From an uncultured Muribaculaceae bacterium (GTDB taxonomy: Bacteria > Bacteroidota > Bacteroidia > Bacteroidales > Muribaculaceae), in the NCBI GenBank assembly GCA_910587425.1, contig CAJUKU010000008.1, forward strand, positions 62,001-126,000: a stretch of DNA of 64,000 bases, written 5' to 3'. Below, piece by piece: positions 49,907-59,383 of this stretch (its first letter is position 1; each line of letters opens with the position of its first letter). The position numbers were made by a program, and so were the translations under genes. A model generated the notes under the pieces. The model was not told the DNA's origin, did not search any database, and saw nothing but the letters and a program-made list of their open reading frames with translations.

Positions 49907-52123
49907 ATGCAGACTGAATCATCCATATCGACCGGGGCTACGGAAACCGAACGGGCTGAAATATGTCGGCTGGCACTGCGCCTTGTCCACAAGGCGGCAC
50001 CGTCAGTCCGTAAGGGAGATTTCGCAGCCGTGCGCAGTGCGTATCGCGATGTAGCCGATAGCGTGGCTTCGGCGCGCGATCTGTTCGGCATCCACCTTGT
50101 CCGTCATGCGCTTGATACCGCATGTACGCTCTGCAGCTCCGTCAGTCCCGACAGGAGTATGATCGCTGCGATTCTACTCATGCCTCTTTTGAGGCTCAAT
50201 CTGCTTAAGCCTGAGGAATCTGGAGATATATGGGGCAGTGATGTAGCAACGCTTCTCCGCGGTCTTGACAAGGTGACGCGTCTCTACAGCCGTAATACCT
50301 CGGTGGAGAGTGAGAATTTCCGCAATCTGCTGCTCACTTTTGCCGAGGATATTCGTGTGATAATAATAATGATCGTGGAGCGCTGTGTGCTCATGAGATC
50401 AATAAACCATCATCCGGATCAGGAGCACGTGCTTGAAGTGGCTCATGAGGCACGCAATCTATACGCTCCGCTTGCTCACCGTCTCGGTCTGTACAAGATC
50501 AAAAGCGAGCTTGAGGATCTGTCGCTCAAATATACAAACCGTGAGATTTACACCCGCATAGCGAGAAAACTTAACGAGACCAAGGCGGGGCGCGACGCTT
50601 ATATAGCGGCGTTTATCGACCCTGTCAAGCGTGAACTTGAGCGTGCGGGACTTAAATTTGACATCAAGGGTCGCACGAAATCCATATCCTCTATATGGAA
50701 CAAAATTCAGAAGCAGAACAACGATCTTGAACATATCTACGACCTCTTTGCCATACGTGTGATACTCGATGTGCCGCCCGAGCGTGAGCGCAGTGAGTGC
50801 TGGCTTGTCTACTCCATTGTGACCGACATGTATCAGCCTAATCCCGCGCGCTTGAAAGACTGGCTGAGTATTCCGAAGAGCAATGGTTATGAATCACTTC
50901 ACATAACCGTGCAGGGACCTGACGGAAGATGGGTCGAGGTACAGATCCGCTCGCGCCGAATGGACGAGATCGCAGAGAAAGGTGTCGCAGCTCACTGGAA
51001 ATACAAAGGTATAAAGAGCGAGAATAATCTTGACACATGGATCAACCATGTGCGCGAGATCCTTGAGGGAGCCGAGAGTGGACCGATTGAACTGATGAAG
51101 GAGTTCAAGACGGATGTCTACAGCAAGGAGGTGTTTGTGTTCACCCCGAAAGGCGATCTGTTCCGGCTTCCGCTTGGGGCTACAGTCCTGGATTTCGCAT
51201 TCAACATACATTCGAAGATCGGATGCACCTGCACCGGTGCAAAAGTCAACGGACGCACGCGCCGTATAAACCATCGTCTGCAGAGCGGTGACACAGTTGA
51301 GATAATGACCTCAGCCAACCAGGCTCCAAAAGCTGACTGGCTAAGTTTTGTGACAACATCAAAGGCGCGCTCCAAGATCCGCCAGAGCCTTAAGGAGCGC
51401 GACAGCCGCGCGGCAGAACTCGGGCGTGAGCTGCTGCAGCGGCGGTGCAAGAACCGTAAGGTAGAGATTGATGAGGCGGCTCTGATGCGTGTCATAAAGA
51501 AACTCGGCTTCAAGACCGTGACTGAATTCTACAACGAGATCGCAGCCGAAAGGCTTGATCCTGCTCAGGTGATAGCCACGCATGAGGAACTTGAGCGCCG
51601 TGACGCCGAGCCACAGGAAGTCCGTTCGGCAGACGAGTTCATAATGCCTGCGGTCACGGAAGAAACCGCATCGGACGATGTCCTTGTGATCGGTGACAAC
51701 ATCAAAGGTGTCAACTACCGCATGTCGCGTTGTTGCAATCCGATTTATGGCGACCGCGTGTTCGGATTCGTATCGTCCGAAGGTGTCATAAAGATACACC
51801 GCTGTGACTGCCCGAACGCAGCTAATATCCGCTCGCGCTATCCTTACCGTGTGATCAATACCCGTTGGTCGGGTCGGTCGGGCAATCAGTTCGCGGCGAC
51901 TCTCCATGTAGTAGGTCATGATGATATAGGTATAATCACCAACATAACATCCATAATAAACAAGGAGTCTACGGCAACACTGCGCAGCATAGCCATCGAT
52001 TCGCACGACGGCATGTTCAGTGGACATCTGACGGTCGGTGTCGCCGATGTGGCGTCGTTGACAAACCTGATAAAGAAAATACGAACCGTAAAAGGAGTTA
52101 AAGATGTGCAACGTAATCTCTAA
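49907..52123 (+). CDS. relA: RelA-type (p)ppGpp synthetase with degenerate hydrolase domain
   Basis: 738 residues from the ATG at 49907; a TTG three codons upstream is rejected. N-terminal HD-like domain (about 45-200) lacks the catalytic HD pair: the segment is AAILLMPLLRL where active enzymes have ALLHD. Synthetase domain is intact: GRTKSISSIWNKIQ, IYDLFAIRVI, PKSNGYESLHITV, VEVQIRS, and EIAEKGVAAHWKYKG. Then TGS (VFTPKGDLFRLP), a zinc-finger-like region with CC and CDC, and a C-terminal ACT domain. So it probably makes (p)ppGpp on stalled ribosomes but cannot degrade it. Confidence 0.92.
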   Translation: MQTESSISTGATETERAEICRLALRLVHKAAPSVRKGDFAAVRSAYRDVADSVASARDLFGIHLVRHALDTACTLCSSVSPDRSMIAAILLMPLLRLNLLKPEESGDIWGSDVATLLRGLDKVTRLYSRNTSVESENFRNLLLTFAEDIRVIIIMIVERCVLMRSINHHPDQEHVLEVAHEARNLYAPLAHRLGLYKIKSELEDLSLKYTNREIYTRIARKLNETKAGRDAYIAAFIDPVKRELERAGLKFDIKGRTKSISSIWNKIQKQNNDLEHIYDLFAIRVILDVPPERERSECWLVYSIVTDMYQPNPARLKDWLSIPKSNGYESLHITVQGPDGRWVEVQIRSRRMDEIAEKGVAAHWKYKGIKSENNLDTWINHVREILEGAESGPIELMKEFKTDVYSKEVFVFTPKGDLFRLPLGATVLDFAFNIHSKIGCTCTGAKVNGRTRRINHRLQSGDTVEIMTSANQAPKADWLSFVTTSKARSKIRQSLKERDSRAAELGRELLQRRCKNRKVEIDEAALMRVIKKLGFKTVTEFYNEIAAERLDPAQVIATHEELERRDAEPQEVRSADEFIMPAVTEETASDDVLVIGDNIKGVNYRMSRCCNPIYGDRVFGFVSSEGVIKIHRCDCPNAANIRSRYPYRVINTRWSGRSGNQFAATLHVVGHDDIGIITNITSIINKESTATLRSIAIDSHDGMFSGHLTVGVADVASLTNLIKKIRTVKGVKDVQRNL

Positions 52124-52940
52124 ATACATTGTAGCGGCGTTAGCTGCCACTTTGCTGGCATCTTGCGGCGACAAGGATAAAGATGCTGCCGCAGGATTGC
52201 TCGAACAGGCACGTGCGGAGTTCACTGCAGATAATTATAACTCGGCGCTTGCCACGCTTGATACGCTCGACGCACGCTATCCGGCGCAAGTCGAGATACG
52301 GCGTCAGGCTATGCATCTCCGTCCGCAGGTGATTGAGCGGCTGACATTGCGCGAGCTGACCTCGGCTGACAGTCTGATCGCCGTGCTGACATTGAGCACA
52401 GACTCATTGCGTGATGTGCTTGAATTTGTGCCGGATGCTTTTGAGGGATATTATACATCCCGGCAGATAAAGGGCAAAGTCCCCGCTGAGGCTACTGGAC
52501 TGTATGCCAGAATGTCTACCGATGGAGTATTCAGCGTGGTCAGCAGTGCACCGAAAGGCACGCAGAGCACATCAGTCACACTTACCACCGAAGGCTTGGA
52601 GGCAACTACACCTGATGTCGCTTGCGACGGTGAACGTAATGACCGTTCGCGCGGGGTGGAAATCATTACATTCATGCCGTTGGAATGCGACACGCTTGGA
52701 CATTTCGCCAGCATAAACCTTGGTCGCCCGATTACTGCACGTTGGAACGGTGCGAAGCCCCATTCAGCAAAACTTGCTGAGCCGCAGGCTCGTGCTCTTG
52801 CGGAAGTCTATGGTGCCTCGCGTTCATTCGCCGCACTCCGTTCCGCCCAGATGAGGAAACAGATGCTTGAGCGACGGCTCGATATAGCGCGGAGTCAGAT
52901 GGCACGTACTTTCAGTAACGATTCAACTGCAGCTGACTGA
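52104..52940 (+). CDS. Lipoprotein of unknown function
   Basis: 278 residues. Lipobox ATLLASC (Cys about 22). After it, a helical TPR-like segment (LLEQARAEFTADNYNSALATLDTLDARYP), a beta-rich central part (about 100-210), and a final charged helix with RSAQMRKQMLERRLDIARSQMA. It overlaps relA by 20 bases and ends by overlapping murB with TGATG, so the three are translated together. No family recognised beyond a TPR-like start. Confidence 0.7.
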   Translation: MCNVISKYIVAALAATLLASCGDKDKDAAAGLLEQARAEFTADNYNSALATLDTLDARYPAQVEIRRQAMHLRPQVIERLTLRELTSADSLIAVLTLSTDSLRDVLEFVPDAFEGYYTSRQIKGKVPAEATGLYARMSTDGVFSVVSSAPKGTQSTSVTLTTEGLEATTPDVACDGERNDRSRGVEIITFMPLECDTLGHFASINLGRPITARWNGAKPHSAKLAEPQARALAEVYGASRSFAALRSAQMRKQMLERRLDIARSQMARTFSNDSTAAD

Positions 52941-53962
52941 TGGTTACTGTAGCCGAAGATTTCAATATACGGCATAACAATACATTCGCAATGGATGTTA
53001 CATGCCGGAGATGGGTGGAATACACCTCGGAGTCCGACGTGTGGCAGTTTGTAGATGAATTGTCAGCCGGACGCGCAAAATGTATAGGTGAGGGGAGTAA
53101 CCTGCTCTTCACCGGTGATTATACCGGCTCTTTGCTTCATTCCCGTATAATGGGAATGGATGTCGAAATGGATGGACGCGATATGCTGATAACCGCCGGT
53201 TCCGGCATGCACTTTGATGATCTTGTGGCACACACGGCAGCTGCCAATCGCAGCGGTCTCGAAAACCTGACCGATATACCGGGGCAGGTTGGAGCCGCAG
53301 CGGTGCAGAATATCGGAGCTTATGGCGTCGAGGCTAAGGATGTTATTGAATCCGTGCGCTGTATCGACACACATACACGTCGCGTAACCGTATTGCCGGC
53401 AGCTGATTGCGCATACGGATATCGTGAATCGTTGTTCAAAAATGAACCGAACCGCTTCGTGGTTGTCGCAGTCACTTTCCGTCTATCAGGAAGCGCCGTG
53501 CCGCGGATAGATTATGGTAATCTGCGTGAGCGTCTCGGTGATACTGCCGCTACGCCCCAGGCTGTGCGTGATGCGGTGAGGGAAATACGTGCCGAAAAGC
53601 TGCCGCCGCTTCCTGAAGTGGGAAGCGCGGGAAGTTTCTTCAAGAACCCGGTTGTGGCGGAAGAAGAATTTATACGCATTCAGAATCTTGCCCTGCAGGA
53701 GTGGGGTGAGGATACGCGCGTGCCCCACTATATGTTGCCGGATTCTATGGTCAAGATCCCTGCGGCATGGCTGATAGAGCGCTGTGGCTGGAAAGGGAAG
53801 CAGCTGGGCAATGCCGGAGTATGGCACAAACAGCCGCTCATCCTCGTCAATCTCGGCGGTGCCTCACCTGATGATATCGTAGAACTTGAGAATCGTGTCA
53901 TATCGAGTGTGAGCGAACGATTCGGAATACACCTGTCGCCGGAAGTCGAACATATAGCATAG
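52940..53962 (+). CDS. murB: UDP-N-acetylenolpyruvoylglucosamine reductase
   Basis: 340 residues, the long type I form. FAD-binding domain: GEGSNLLFTGDY, NLTDIPGQVGAAAVQNIGAYG; substrate domain: YGYRESLFK, GSAGSFFKNPVV with the catalytic Ser, and the final Glu near SPEVEHIA. It reduces UDP-GlcNAc-enolpyruvate to UDP-MurNAc with NADPH, the second step of peptidoglycan precursor synthesis. The first step enzyme, murA, follows 54 bases downstream. Start overlaps the lipoprotein stop. Confidence 0.95.
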   Translation: MVTVAEDFNIRHNNTFAMDVTCRRWVEYTSESDVWQFVDELSAGRAKCIGEGSNLLFTGDYTGSLLHSRIMGMDVEMDGRDMLITAGSGMHFDDLVAHTAAANRSGLENLTDIPGQVGAAAVQNIGAYGVEAKDVIESVRCIDTHTRRVTVLPAADCAYGYRESLFKNEPNRFVVVAVTFRLSGSAVPRIDYGNLRERLGDTAATPQAVRDAVREIRAEKLPPLPEVGSAGSFFKNPVVAEEEFIRIQNLALQEWGEDTRVPHYMLPDSMVKIPAAWLIERCGWKGKQLGNAGVWHKQPLILVNLGGASPDDIVELENRVISSVSERFGIHLSPEVEHIA

Positions 53963-54016
53963 GATTCTCGTTTCAAAATTAGATTATTTACCCACCCCCC
54001 CAAAAAATATACCAAA

Positions 54017-55330
54017 GTGAGCAAGTTTATAATAGAAGGAGGCAACAGGCTTTCAGGAACCATAGAGCCGCAGGGCGCCAAGAATGAGGCGTTGCAGGTC
54101 ATTAGTGCCGTACTGCTCACCTCAGATGAGGTGATGATCGACAATGTCCCTGAGATTCTCGACGTACGTAACCTCATAGCTCTACTTGAGGGGATGGGGG
54201 TGAAGGTGTCACGTCGCGCTCCGGGTTCATATACATTCAGGGCTGATGACGTCAACCGCGAGTATGTGGCGAGCGAGGAGTTCGTGAAGCTCTGCGCGTC
54301 GTTCAGAGGCTCGGTGCTTGTTGTCGGACCGCTGTTAGCTCGCTTCGGAGCCGCTTACTTCGCAAAGCCGGGCGGTGACAAGATCGGCAGACGGAAAGTA
54401 GACACGCATATCTTCGGACTCATGAAGCTCGGCGCGAGTCTGGAATATGATAGCCACATGCGCGCCTATCGCCTGACGGCACCCGACGGAGGGCTGCACG
54501 GCAGCTATATGTTGCTCGATGAAGCGTCGGTGACCGGTACAGCCAACATAATAATGGCTGCGGCACTCGCACATGGCGACACTACCATATATAACGCCGC
54601 ATGCGAGCCTTATGTGCAGCAATTATGCAGGATGCTGGTGGGAATGGGATTGAAGATAGATGGGCTCGGATCAAATCTCATAACAATCCATGGACAGCCA
54701 TCGCTGCATGGCACCACACACCGCATTCTTCCCGATATGATCGAGGTGGGAAGTTTCATAGGCATGGCTGCACTCAACCGCAGTGAGATAACGATAAAAA
54801 ATGTATCATACGATAATCTCGGTATAATCCCAGACTCGTTCAGGCGCATGGGTGTCAAGCTTGAGCGCCGTGGTGACGATATATATGTTCCAGCGCAGGA
54901 AAGCTATCAGATCGAGACCGCGCTCGACGGATCAATCCTGACAATCGCTGATGCTCCATGGCCAGGGCTGACTCCAGACCTGTTGTCGGTGATGCTTGTG
55001 CTCGCCACACAATGCCAGGGGAGTGTGCTCATACATCAGAAGATGTTCGAGAGCCGCCTGTTCTTTGTCGACCGTCTGATCGATATGGGTGCGCAGATAA
55101 TGCTTTGCGACCCGCACAGAGCTGTGGTGATAGGACTCGACAACCGTTTCCCGCTGCGAGCCAACAAGATGCTTTCGCCCGACATACGTGCAGGAATTGC
55201 CATGCTGCTTGCGGCGATGTCGGCAAAGGGTGTGAGCGAGATCGGCAACATATCGCAGATCGACCGAGGTTATGAGGATATCGACAAACGACTCAACGCA
55301 CTCGGGGCTAAGATCTACCGCGAGGATTGA
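54017..55330 (+). CDS. murA: UDP-GlcNAc 1-carboxyvinyltransferase with Asp in place of catalytic Cys
   Basis: 437 residues, GTG start. EPSP-synthase fold: QGAKNEAL (Lys-Asn pair at the active site), GPLLARFG, PGGDKIGRRKVDTHI, and PWPGLTPD with the conserved Asp. In most MurA the loop reads PGGC; here it is PGGD with Asp at residue 121. In MurA of Mycobacterium and Chlamydia the same change gives insensitivity to fosfomycin. It starts peptidoglycan synthesis by joining PEP to UDP-GlcNAc. The leader has a C7-A6 tract (53995-54007). Confidence 0.95.
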   Translation: MSKFIIEGGNRLSGTIEPQGAKNEALQVISAVLLTSDEVMIDNVPEILDVRNLIALLEGMGVKVSRRAPGSYTFRADDVNREYVASEEFVKLCASFRGSVLVVGPLLARFGAAYFAKPGGDKIGRRKVDTHIFGLMKLGASLEYDSHMRAYRLTAPDGGLHGSYMLLDEASVTGTANIIMAAALAHGDTTIYNAACEPYVQQLCRMLVGMGLKIDGLGSNLITIHGQPSLHGTTHRILPDMIEVGSFIGMAALNRSEITIKNVSYDNLGIIPDSFRRMGVKLERRGDDIYVPAQESYQIETALDGSILTIADAPWPGLTPDLLSVMLVLATQCQGSVLIHQKMFESRLFFVDRLIDMGAQIMLCDPHRAVVIGLDNRFPLRANKMLSPDIRAGIAMLLAAMSAKGVSEIGNISQIDRGYEDIDKRLNALGAKIYRED

Positions 55331-55351
55331 CCTGTTTATAGCATTCGCCTG

Positions 55352-56764
55352 ATGAAAGATGTGACAGATATCGACGAGAGTGTTTCAGATCAGATGAAAC
55401 CGGATCAGGAGCCTGATCAATCCACCACACTGCGTGGCCGGATCATGCGTCTCGTGGAGCGTGGTAAAGCCGCCTACGAGTATTGCGTGACAGGTGTATG
55501 GCGTGATACGGACGATAACTGGCGTGTGCGTCTGGTGAAGATTGTCAATCTTACCGTGCGTGGTTTCCTTGACCGTGATCTGCAATCCAAGGCGTGTGCC
55601 CTCACATACAGGATGCTCCTTGCTATCGTCCCTGCGCTTGCATTGATTTTCGCTATCGGGCGTGGATTCGGGTTCCAGAATATTCTGCAGAAGGAACTTC
55701 TCGATTATCTGCCGTCGCAGCAGAAAGCCCTCCACGCAGCTTTCGGATTTGTTGATTCATATCTCGCACAGGCTTCGGAAGGGCTGTTCGTAGGTGTCGG
55801 TATTGTCTTCCTGCTCTGGACGTTACTGTCTCTTCTGAGCAGCGTTGAGGATACTTTCAATGATATATGGCGTGCCAGCACTGGACGCACCTACTGGCGC
55901 AAGATTACAGATTATCTCGCCATATTCCTCATTCTTCCCATACTGATGATCTGTTCGGCGGGTCTGTCGCTTCTCATGTCCTCCACATTGCAGAGCATAA
56001 TAGATGTCGACTTTCTGCGCCCGGCTGTGAACTGGGCGCTCGATGCCGCGAGCTACGTCTTTACCGCCCTCTTCTTTACCGGGGCATATATGATGATACC
56101 TAATGCCAAGGTGAGGTTTGGCAACGCTATAGTCGCCGGCGCTTTTGTAGCACTTGCATTTCAGGTGCTTCAATGGATTTTTGTGACCGGACAGATGTAC
56201 GTCACTAAATACAATGCCATCTACGGCAGTTTCTCTTTCCTCCCCCTCATGCTGATATGGCTACAGCTTGTATGGCTCTTCACTCTGATAGGCGCGACAC
56301 TATGCTATGCCTCGCAAAACGCCGGTCAGTTCAGTTTTTACCGTGATGTCGCTGATATCTCGAGGATATACCGGCGTGAGGTCACGATAGCTGTCATGGC
56401 TATAATCGCCAAGCGTTTCACCCAGGGTAAGAGTCCTATCACAGTCAATACCCTCTCACGCCTGTATGGAATTCCGGTCAGTCTGGCAAGAGATGTCGTG
56501 CTTGAGTTGAAGCGTATAGGATTGCTCAATTTCATACAGGCAAAGGCAGAATTTCTTGAGCATCCTTTGCAGCCGGGTATCGATGTTGCCAACCTTACGG
56601 TCGGTGAGGTGGTGCGCCGTCTGCAGCAGGAGGGTTCGAGCGGATTCATACCCGGTTTTGAGGATGAATTCGCCGCTGTGCGCAAAGTTACCGATGAAAT
56701 TTCATCGGCTATGATACACGTGGCTGATGAGACAAATATCATATCCCTAAATATAAAAGTATGA
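55352..56764 (+). CDS. yihY: YihY/BrkB family inner-membrane protein
   Basis: 470 residues. An N-terminal cytoplasmic stretch (about 1-65), then six membrane helices (about 80-330) with the family segment KACALTYRMLLAIVPALALIFAIG and NAKVRFGNAIVAGAFVALAFQVLQW. A C-terminal cytoplasmic region (about 350-470) has a winged-helix-like part: SPITVNTLSRLYGIPVSLARDVV. The family was once called RNase BN; that activity is now assigned elsewhere and the true role is unclear. It overlaps ridA by 4 bases. Confidence 0.85.
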   Translation: MKDVTDIDESVSDQMKPDQEPDQSTTLRGRIMRLVERGKAAYEYCVTGVWRDTDDNWRVRLVKIVNLTVRGFLDRDLQSKACALTYRMLLAIVPALALIFAIGRGFGFQNILQKELLDYLPSQQKALHAAFGFVDSYLAQASEGLFVGVGIVFLLWTLLSLLSSVEDTFNDIWRASTGRTYWRKITDYLAIFLILPILMICSAGLSLLMSSTLQSIIDVDFLRPAVNWALDAASYVFTALFFTGAYMMIPNAKVRFGNAIVAGAFVALAFQVLQWIFVTGQMYVTKYNAIYGSFSFLPLMLIWLQLVWLFTLIGATLCYASQNAGQFSFYRDVADISRIYRREVTIAVMAIIAKRFTQGKSPITVNTLSRLYGIPVSLARDVVLELKRIGLLNFIQAKAEFLEHPLQPGIDVANLTVGEVVRRLQQEGSSGFIPGFEDEFAAVRKVTDEISSAMIHVADETNIISLNIKV

Positions 56765-57135
56765 AAAAACAGATTGCAACGACCGCAGCTCCCGCAGCTA
56801 TCGGTCCCTACAGCCAGGCTATCGACCTCGGCAACATGGTGTTCATCTCAGGTCAGATTCCTGTAAATCCCGCTACCGGCGAGGTGCCCGAAGGAATTGC
56901 CGCCCAGACCGCTCAGAGCATCGCCAACATCAAGGCTATACTCGCAGAAGCAGGACTGACCATTGACAACGTGGTAAAGACCACAGTATTCCTCGCTGAT
57001 ATGAGCCTCTTCGTGCCTATGAACGAGGTTTACGGCAAGGAGTTCACCGCACCCTATCCCGCACGCTCAGCTGTGGCTGTACGCGAGCTCCCGAAGCAGG
57101 TGCTTGTCGAGATCGAGACCATAGCAGTGCGCTGA
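56761..57135 (+). CDS. ridA: RidA-family enamine/imine deaminase
   Basis: 124 residues. Standard RidA sequence: PAAIGPYSQAIDLGNMVFISGQIP, NIKAILAEAGLTIDNVVKTTVFLADM and YPARSAVAVRELPK with the substrate-binding Arg, then VEIETIAVR. It clears reactive 2-aminoacrylate and related imines formed by PLP enzymes, releasing keto acids and ammonia. It begins inside the yihY stop (ATGA). Full length. Confidence 0.95.
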   Translation: MKKQIATTAAPAAIGPYSQAIDLGNMVFISGQIPVNPATGEVPEGIAAQTAQSIANIKAILAEAGLTIDNVVKTTVFLADMSLFVPMNEVYGKEFTAPYPARSAVAVRELPKQVLVEIETIAVR

Positions 57136-57160
57136 TCGCAGCACAATGACGATACAGCGG

Positions 57161-57203
57161 GGAGGCTGTTCCGGTTTATATCCGGGGCAGCCTCCTCTTT
57201 TTT
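57161..57203 (+). terminator. Terminator of the murB-ridA group
   Basis: GGAGGCTG (57161-57168) pairs with CAGCCTCC (57188-57195), with inner CCGG/CCGG, followed by a T-run (57197-57203). Confidence 0.85.
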
Positions 57204-57218
57204 ATAATGCGGATAGTT

Positions 57219-58541
57219 TTATAACGCGGATAGCTCCTGCATGAGGTCGGCTACAACAAAGGTTGACCCACCGACAAACACAGTGGCGTCAGGTGCCGCG
57301 GCTGCTATAGCTTTTCTGTAGGAAGTCATGACATCATCGCTGACATCAGCCACGTTGATTCCGACGTTTTCAGCCTCTATGGCAAGTTTAGCCGCCGGCA
57401 TGGCGCGCTCGTTGGATGGAGCGGTAGCGTGGAATCTGCATTCAGGTATCGAAGCTATCATCCTCAGGACTGTAGCAACATCCTTGTCGGCTACGAAGCC
57501 GATCACGAGTTCTTTTGGACCCGGAATAGCGGCAAGTCTCCCGGCAAGGTATTTCCATCCTCCCGGATTATGCCCGGTGTCAGCGATTACCACCGGTGAT
57601 ACGCCGGGAGCCGACAGCCGGCTCCAACGACCCATCAGACCGGTCGACGTGCATACGTCAGCAAATCCATTGATGACCGCTTCCGTGGGTATCGAAAATC
57701 CACGCTGGCGCAAGGTGTCTATTGCAGTGAGTATTGTCGCGGCATTTCGTGTCTGGCATTCCCCGCTAAGTTGAGCATCGATAATACCGAAATTCCTGGT
57801 GAGGTATCGCTGCGTGCCGTCCGGCATTTCTGTCGTGGAAATTATCTGATTCTCGCGGTCGGCAAAACGTATTGTCGATCCGGTATTTCGGGCGGTTTCA
57901 CTGAATACTTGGGCAACTTCCCCTTCCGCCTCGCCAATTACCACCGGCACTCCATGTTTTATAATCCCTGCCTTCTCGCGAGCTATGGATTGGAGATCGT
58001 TGCCCAATATCGCTGTGTGGTCGAGCGAGATGTTGGTGATCACCGATAACTCAGGTGTGATTATATTGGTGCTGTCAAGACGTCCACCGAGACCGGTCTC
58101 TATAACTGCGACATCGACACCACATCGAGCAAAGTAATCGAATGCCATGCAGGTTACCATCTCGAAAAACGACGCATGCACTGAAAGATCCAGACCATTC
58201 CAACGCTCTATAAAGTCGGCGACTGCATCTTTGGTTATCATCTCACAGTCAATACGTATGCGTTCACGGAAGTCCACAATATGAGGCGAGGTGTACAACC
58301 CGGTCCGGAATCCTGCGGAGCTTAGTATTGCCGCAAGTGTGTGCGCGGTCGAACCCTTGCCGTTTGTGCCCGCAATATGTATTGAGCGGAATTTCCCGGA
58401 TGGCTGCCCGAATGCGTCATCGAGCATTCGGGATGTGTCAAGCGAGGGATCGTAGGCTTTGGCACCTACTTTATGGAATGCGGCGAAACCGTTGTTGATT
58501 ATTTCGAGAGCACGCTCGTAACGTTGTTGGGAATATGGCAT
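57219..58541 (-). CDS. folC: Folylpolyglutamate/dihydrofolate synthase
   Basis: 440 residues, Mur-ligase fold. P-loop IAGTNGKGSTAHTLA (about 57-70), FFEMVTCMAFDYFA, the family block VAVIETGLGGRLDSTN, SLDHTAILG, and ADTGHNPGGWKYLAG in the C-terminal domain. It adds glutamate to dihydropteroate and to folates. The first 14 codons overlap the end of the preceding ATP-grasp gene by 43 bases; no internal start would keep the conserved N-terminus. Confidence 0.94.
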   Translation of the reverse strand: MPYSQQRYERALEIINNGFAAFHKVGAKAYDPSLDTSRMLDDAFGQPSGKFRSIHIAGTNGKGSTAHTLAAILSSAGFRTGLYTSPHIVDFRERIRIDCEMITKDAVADFIERWNGLDLSVHASFFEMVTCMAFDYFARCGVDVAVIETGLGGRLDSTNIITPELSVITNISLDHTAILGNDLQSIAREKAGIIKHGVPVVIGEAEGEVAQVFSETARNTGSTIRFADRENQIISTTEMPDGTQRYLTRNFGIIDAQLSGECQTRNAATILTAIDTLRQRGFSIPTEAVINGFADVCTSTGLMGRWSRLSAPGVSPVVIADTGHNPGGWKYLAGRLAAIPGPKELVIGFVADKDVATVLRMIASIPECRFHATAPSNERAMPAAKLAIEAENVGINVADVSDDVMTSYRKAIAAAAPDATVFVGGSTFVVADLMQELSAL

Positions 58542-59383
58542 AGTTTTGTAAAGAAAAAGTCGATAATATCAGGCGCTCCGCAGGCAACGGCAGAGCGGAA
58601 GCCGGCGTTGCCGTTCACCTCGCAGACTGTATATCCGTCGCCGTCGAAAAGCAGGTCGACCCCGGCAAAAAACAGACCTATAGCCTCGGTTGCGGCGATG
58701 GCAAGTGCGGCAGCCTCGGGCGGGGGAGTGCATAGTGTTGCGTTGCCTCCTTGCGAGTAATTGGAGACAAACCGGTTGTCTATGGAATTGCGTATGACCG
58801 CACATACTACAGATCCTCCAATCACCCATACGCGCATGTCGCGTCCGTGGCTGGATTCCACATATCTCTGCACAAGCATATTTCTGCCACAGCTTTCGGC
58901 TGCAGAGACAAATTCACTGTGATCGCTAACGAGAGATACGTTTATGCCGCGTGAGCCATCGGTCTGTTTCACGACAAATCTACTGTCACCGACAAGTGCT
59001 TTCGCGGTGTCGTATGTGCATGAGCGGTCGACAAGAAAGGTCGCGGGGGTGGATATGCCTGATTGTGTGAGTCTGAGGTGTGTCAGCATCTTATCGTGCG
59101 ACGTCAACATGCTGTCGGTGCTGTTGACCACACGGCTCCCCATCAGTTCGAGTTGGCGGCTCAGAGCCATGTCGTATCCGCGCATTATGGTTATGTCTGG
59201 TGTCGGAGTCTGCTCCCCTGCGATGTACAGCGACATATTTCTTCCGCTGACACCAGTCGCTATATCTTCAATGAAGGCAACCCGTAGGTTTATGCCATGG
59301 GCGGCTGCGGCGCATCGCCACCAGTCAAAAGCGTTCGGACCATTACCGAGCGTTGCGCGTGGGAAGATAGCAAGTCCCTCCAT
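58499..59383 (-). CDS. ATP-grasp ligase, RimK-like
   Basis: 294 residues from the ATG at 59383, which overlaps the chrA stop as TGATG; longer versions run back into chrA and are rejected. ATP-grasp features: HDKMLTHLRLTQSGISTPATF, FVVKQTDGSRGINVSLV (ATP-binding Lys and glycine loop), LVQRYVESSHGRDMRVWVIGG, and GVDLLFDGDGYTVCEVNGNAGF with metal-binding Glu/Asn. RimK adds glutamates to ribosomal S6; other members join amino acids to small molecules. Length and motifs fit RimK-like ligases; substrate unknown. It lies between chrA and folC in one transcript. Confidence 0.85.
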   Translation of the reverse strand: MEGLAIFPRATLGNGPNAFDWWRCAAAAHGINLRVAFIEDIATGVSGRNMSLYIAGEQTPTPDITIMRGYDMALSRQLELMGSRVVNSTDSMLTSHDKMLTHLRLTQSGISTPATFLVDRSCTYDTAKALVGDSRFVVKQTDGSRGINVSLVSDHSEFVSAAESCGRNMLVQRYVESSHGRDMRVWVIGGSVVCAVIRNSIDNRFVSNYSQGGNATLCTPPPEAAALAIAATEAIGLFFAGVDLLFDGDGYTVCEVNGNAGFRSAVACGAPDIIDFFFTKLCHIPNNVTSVLSK

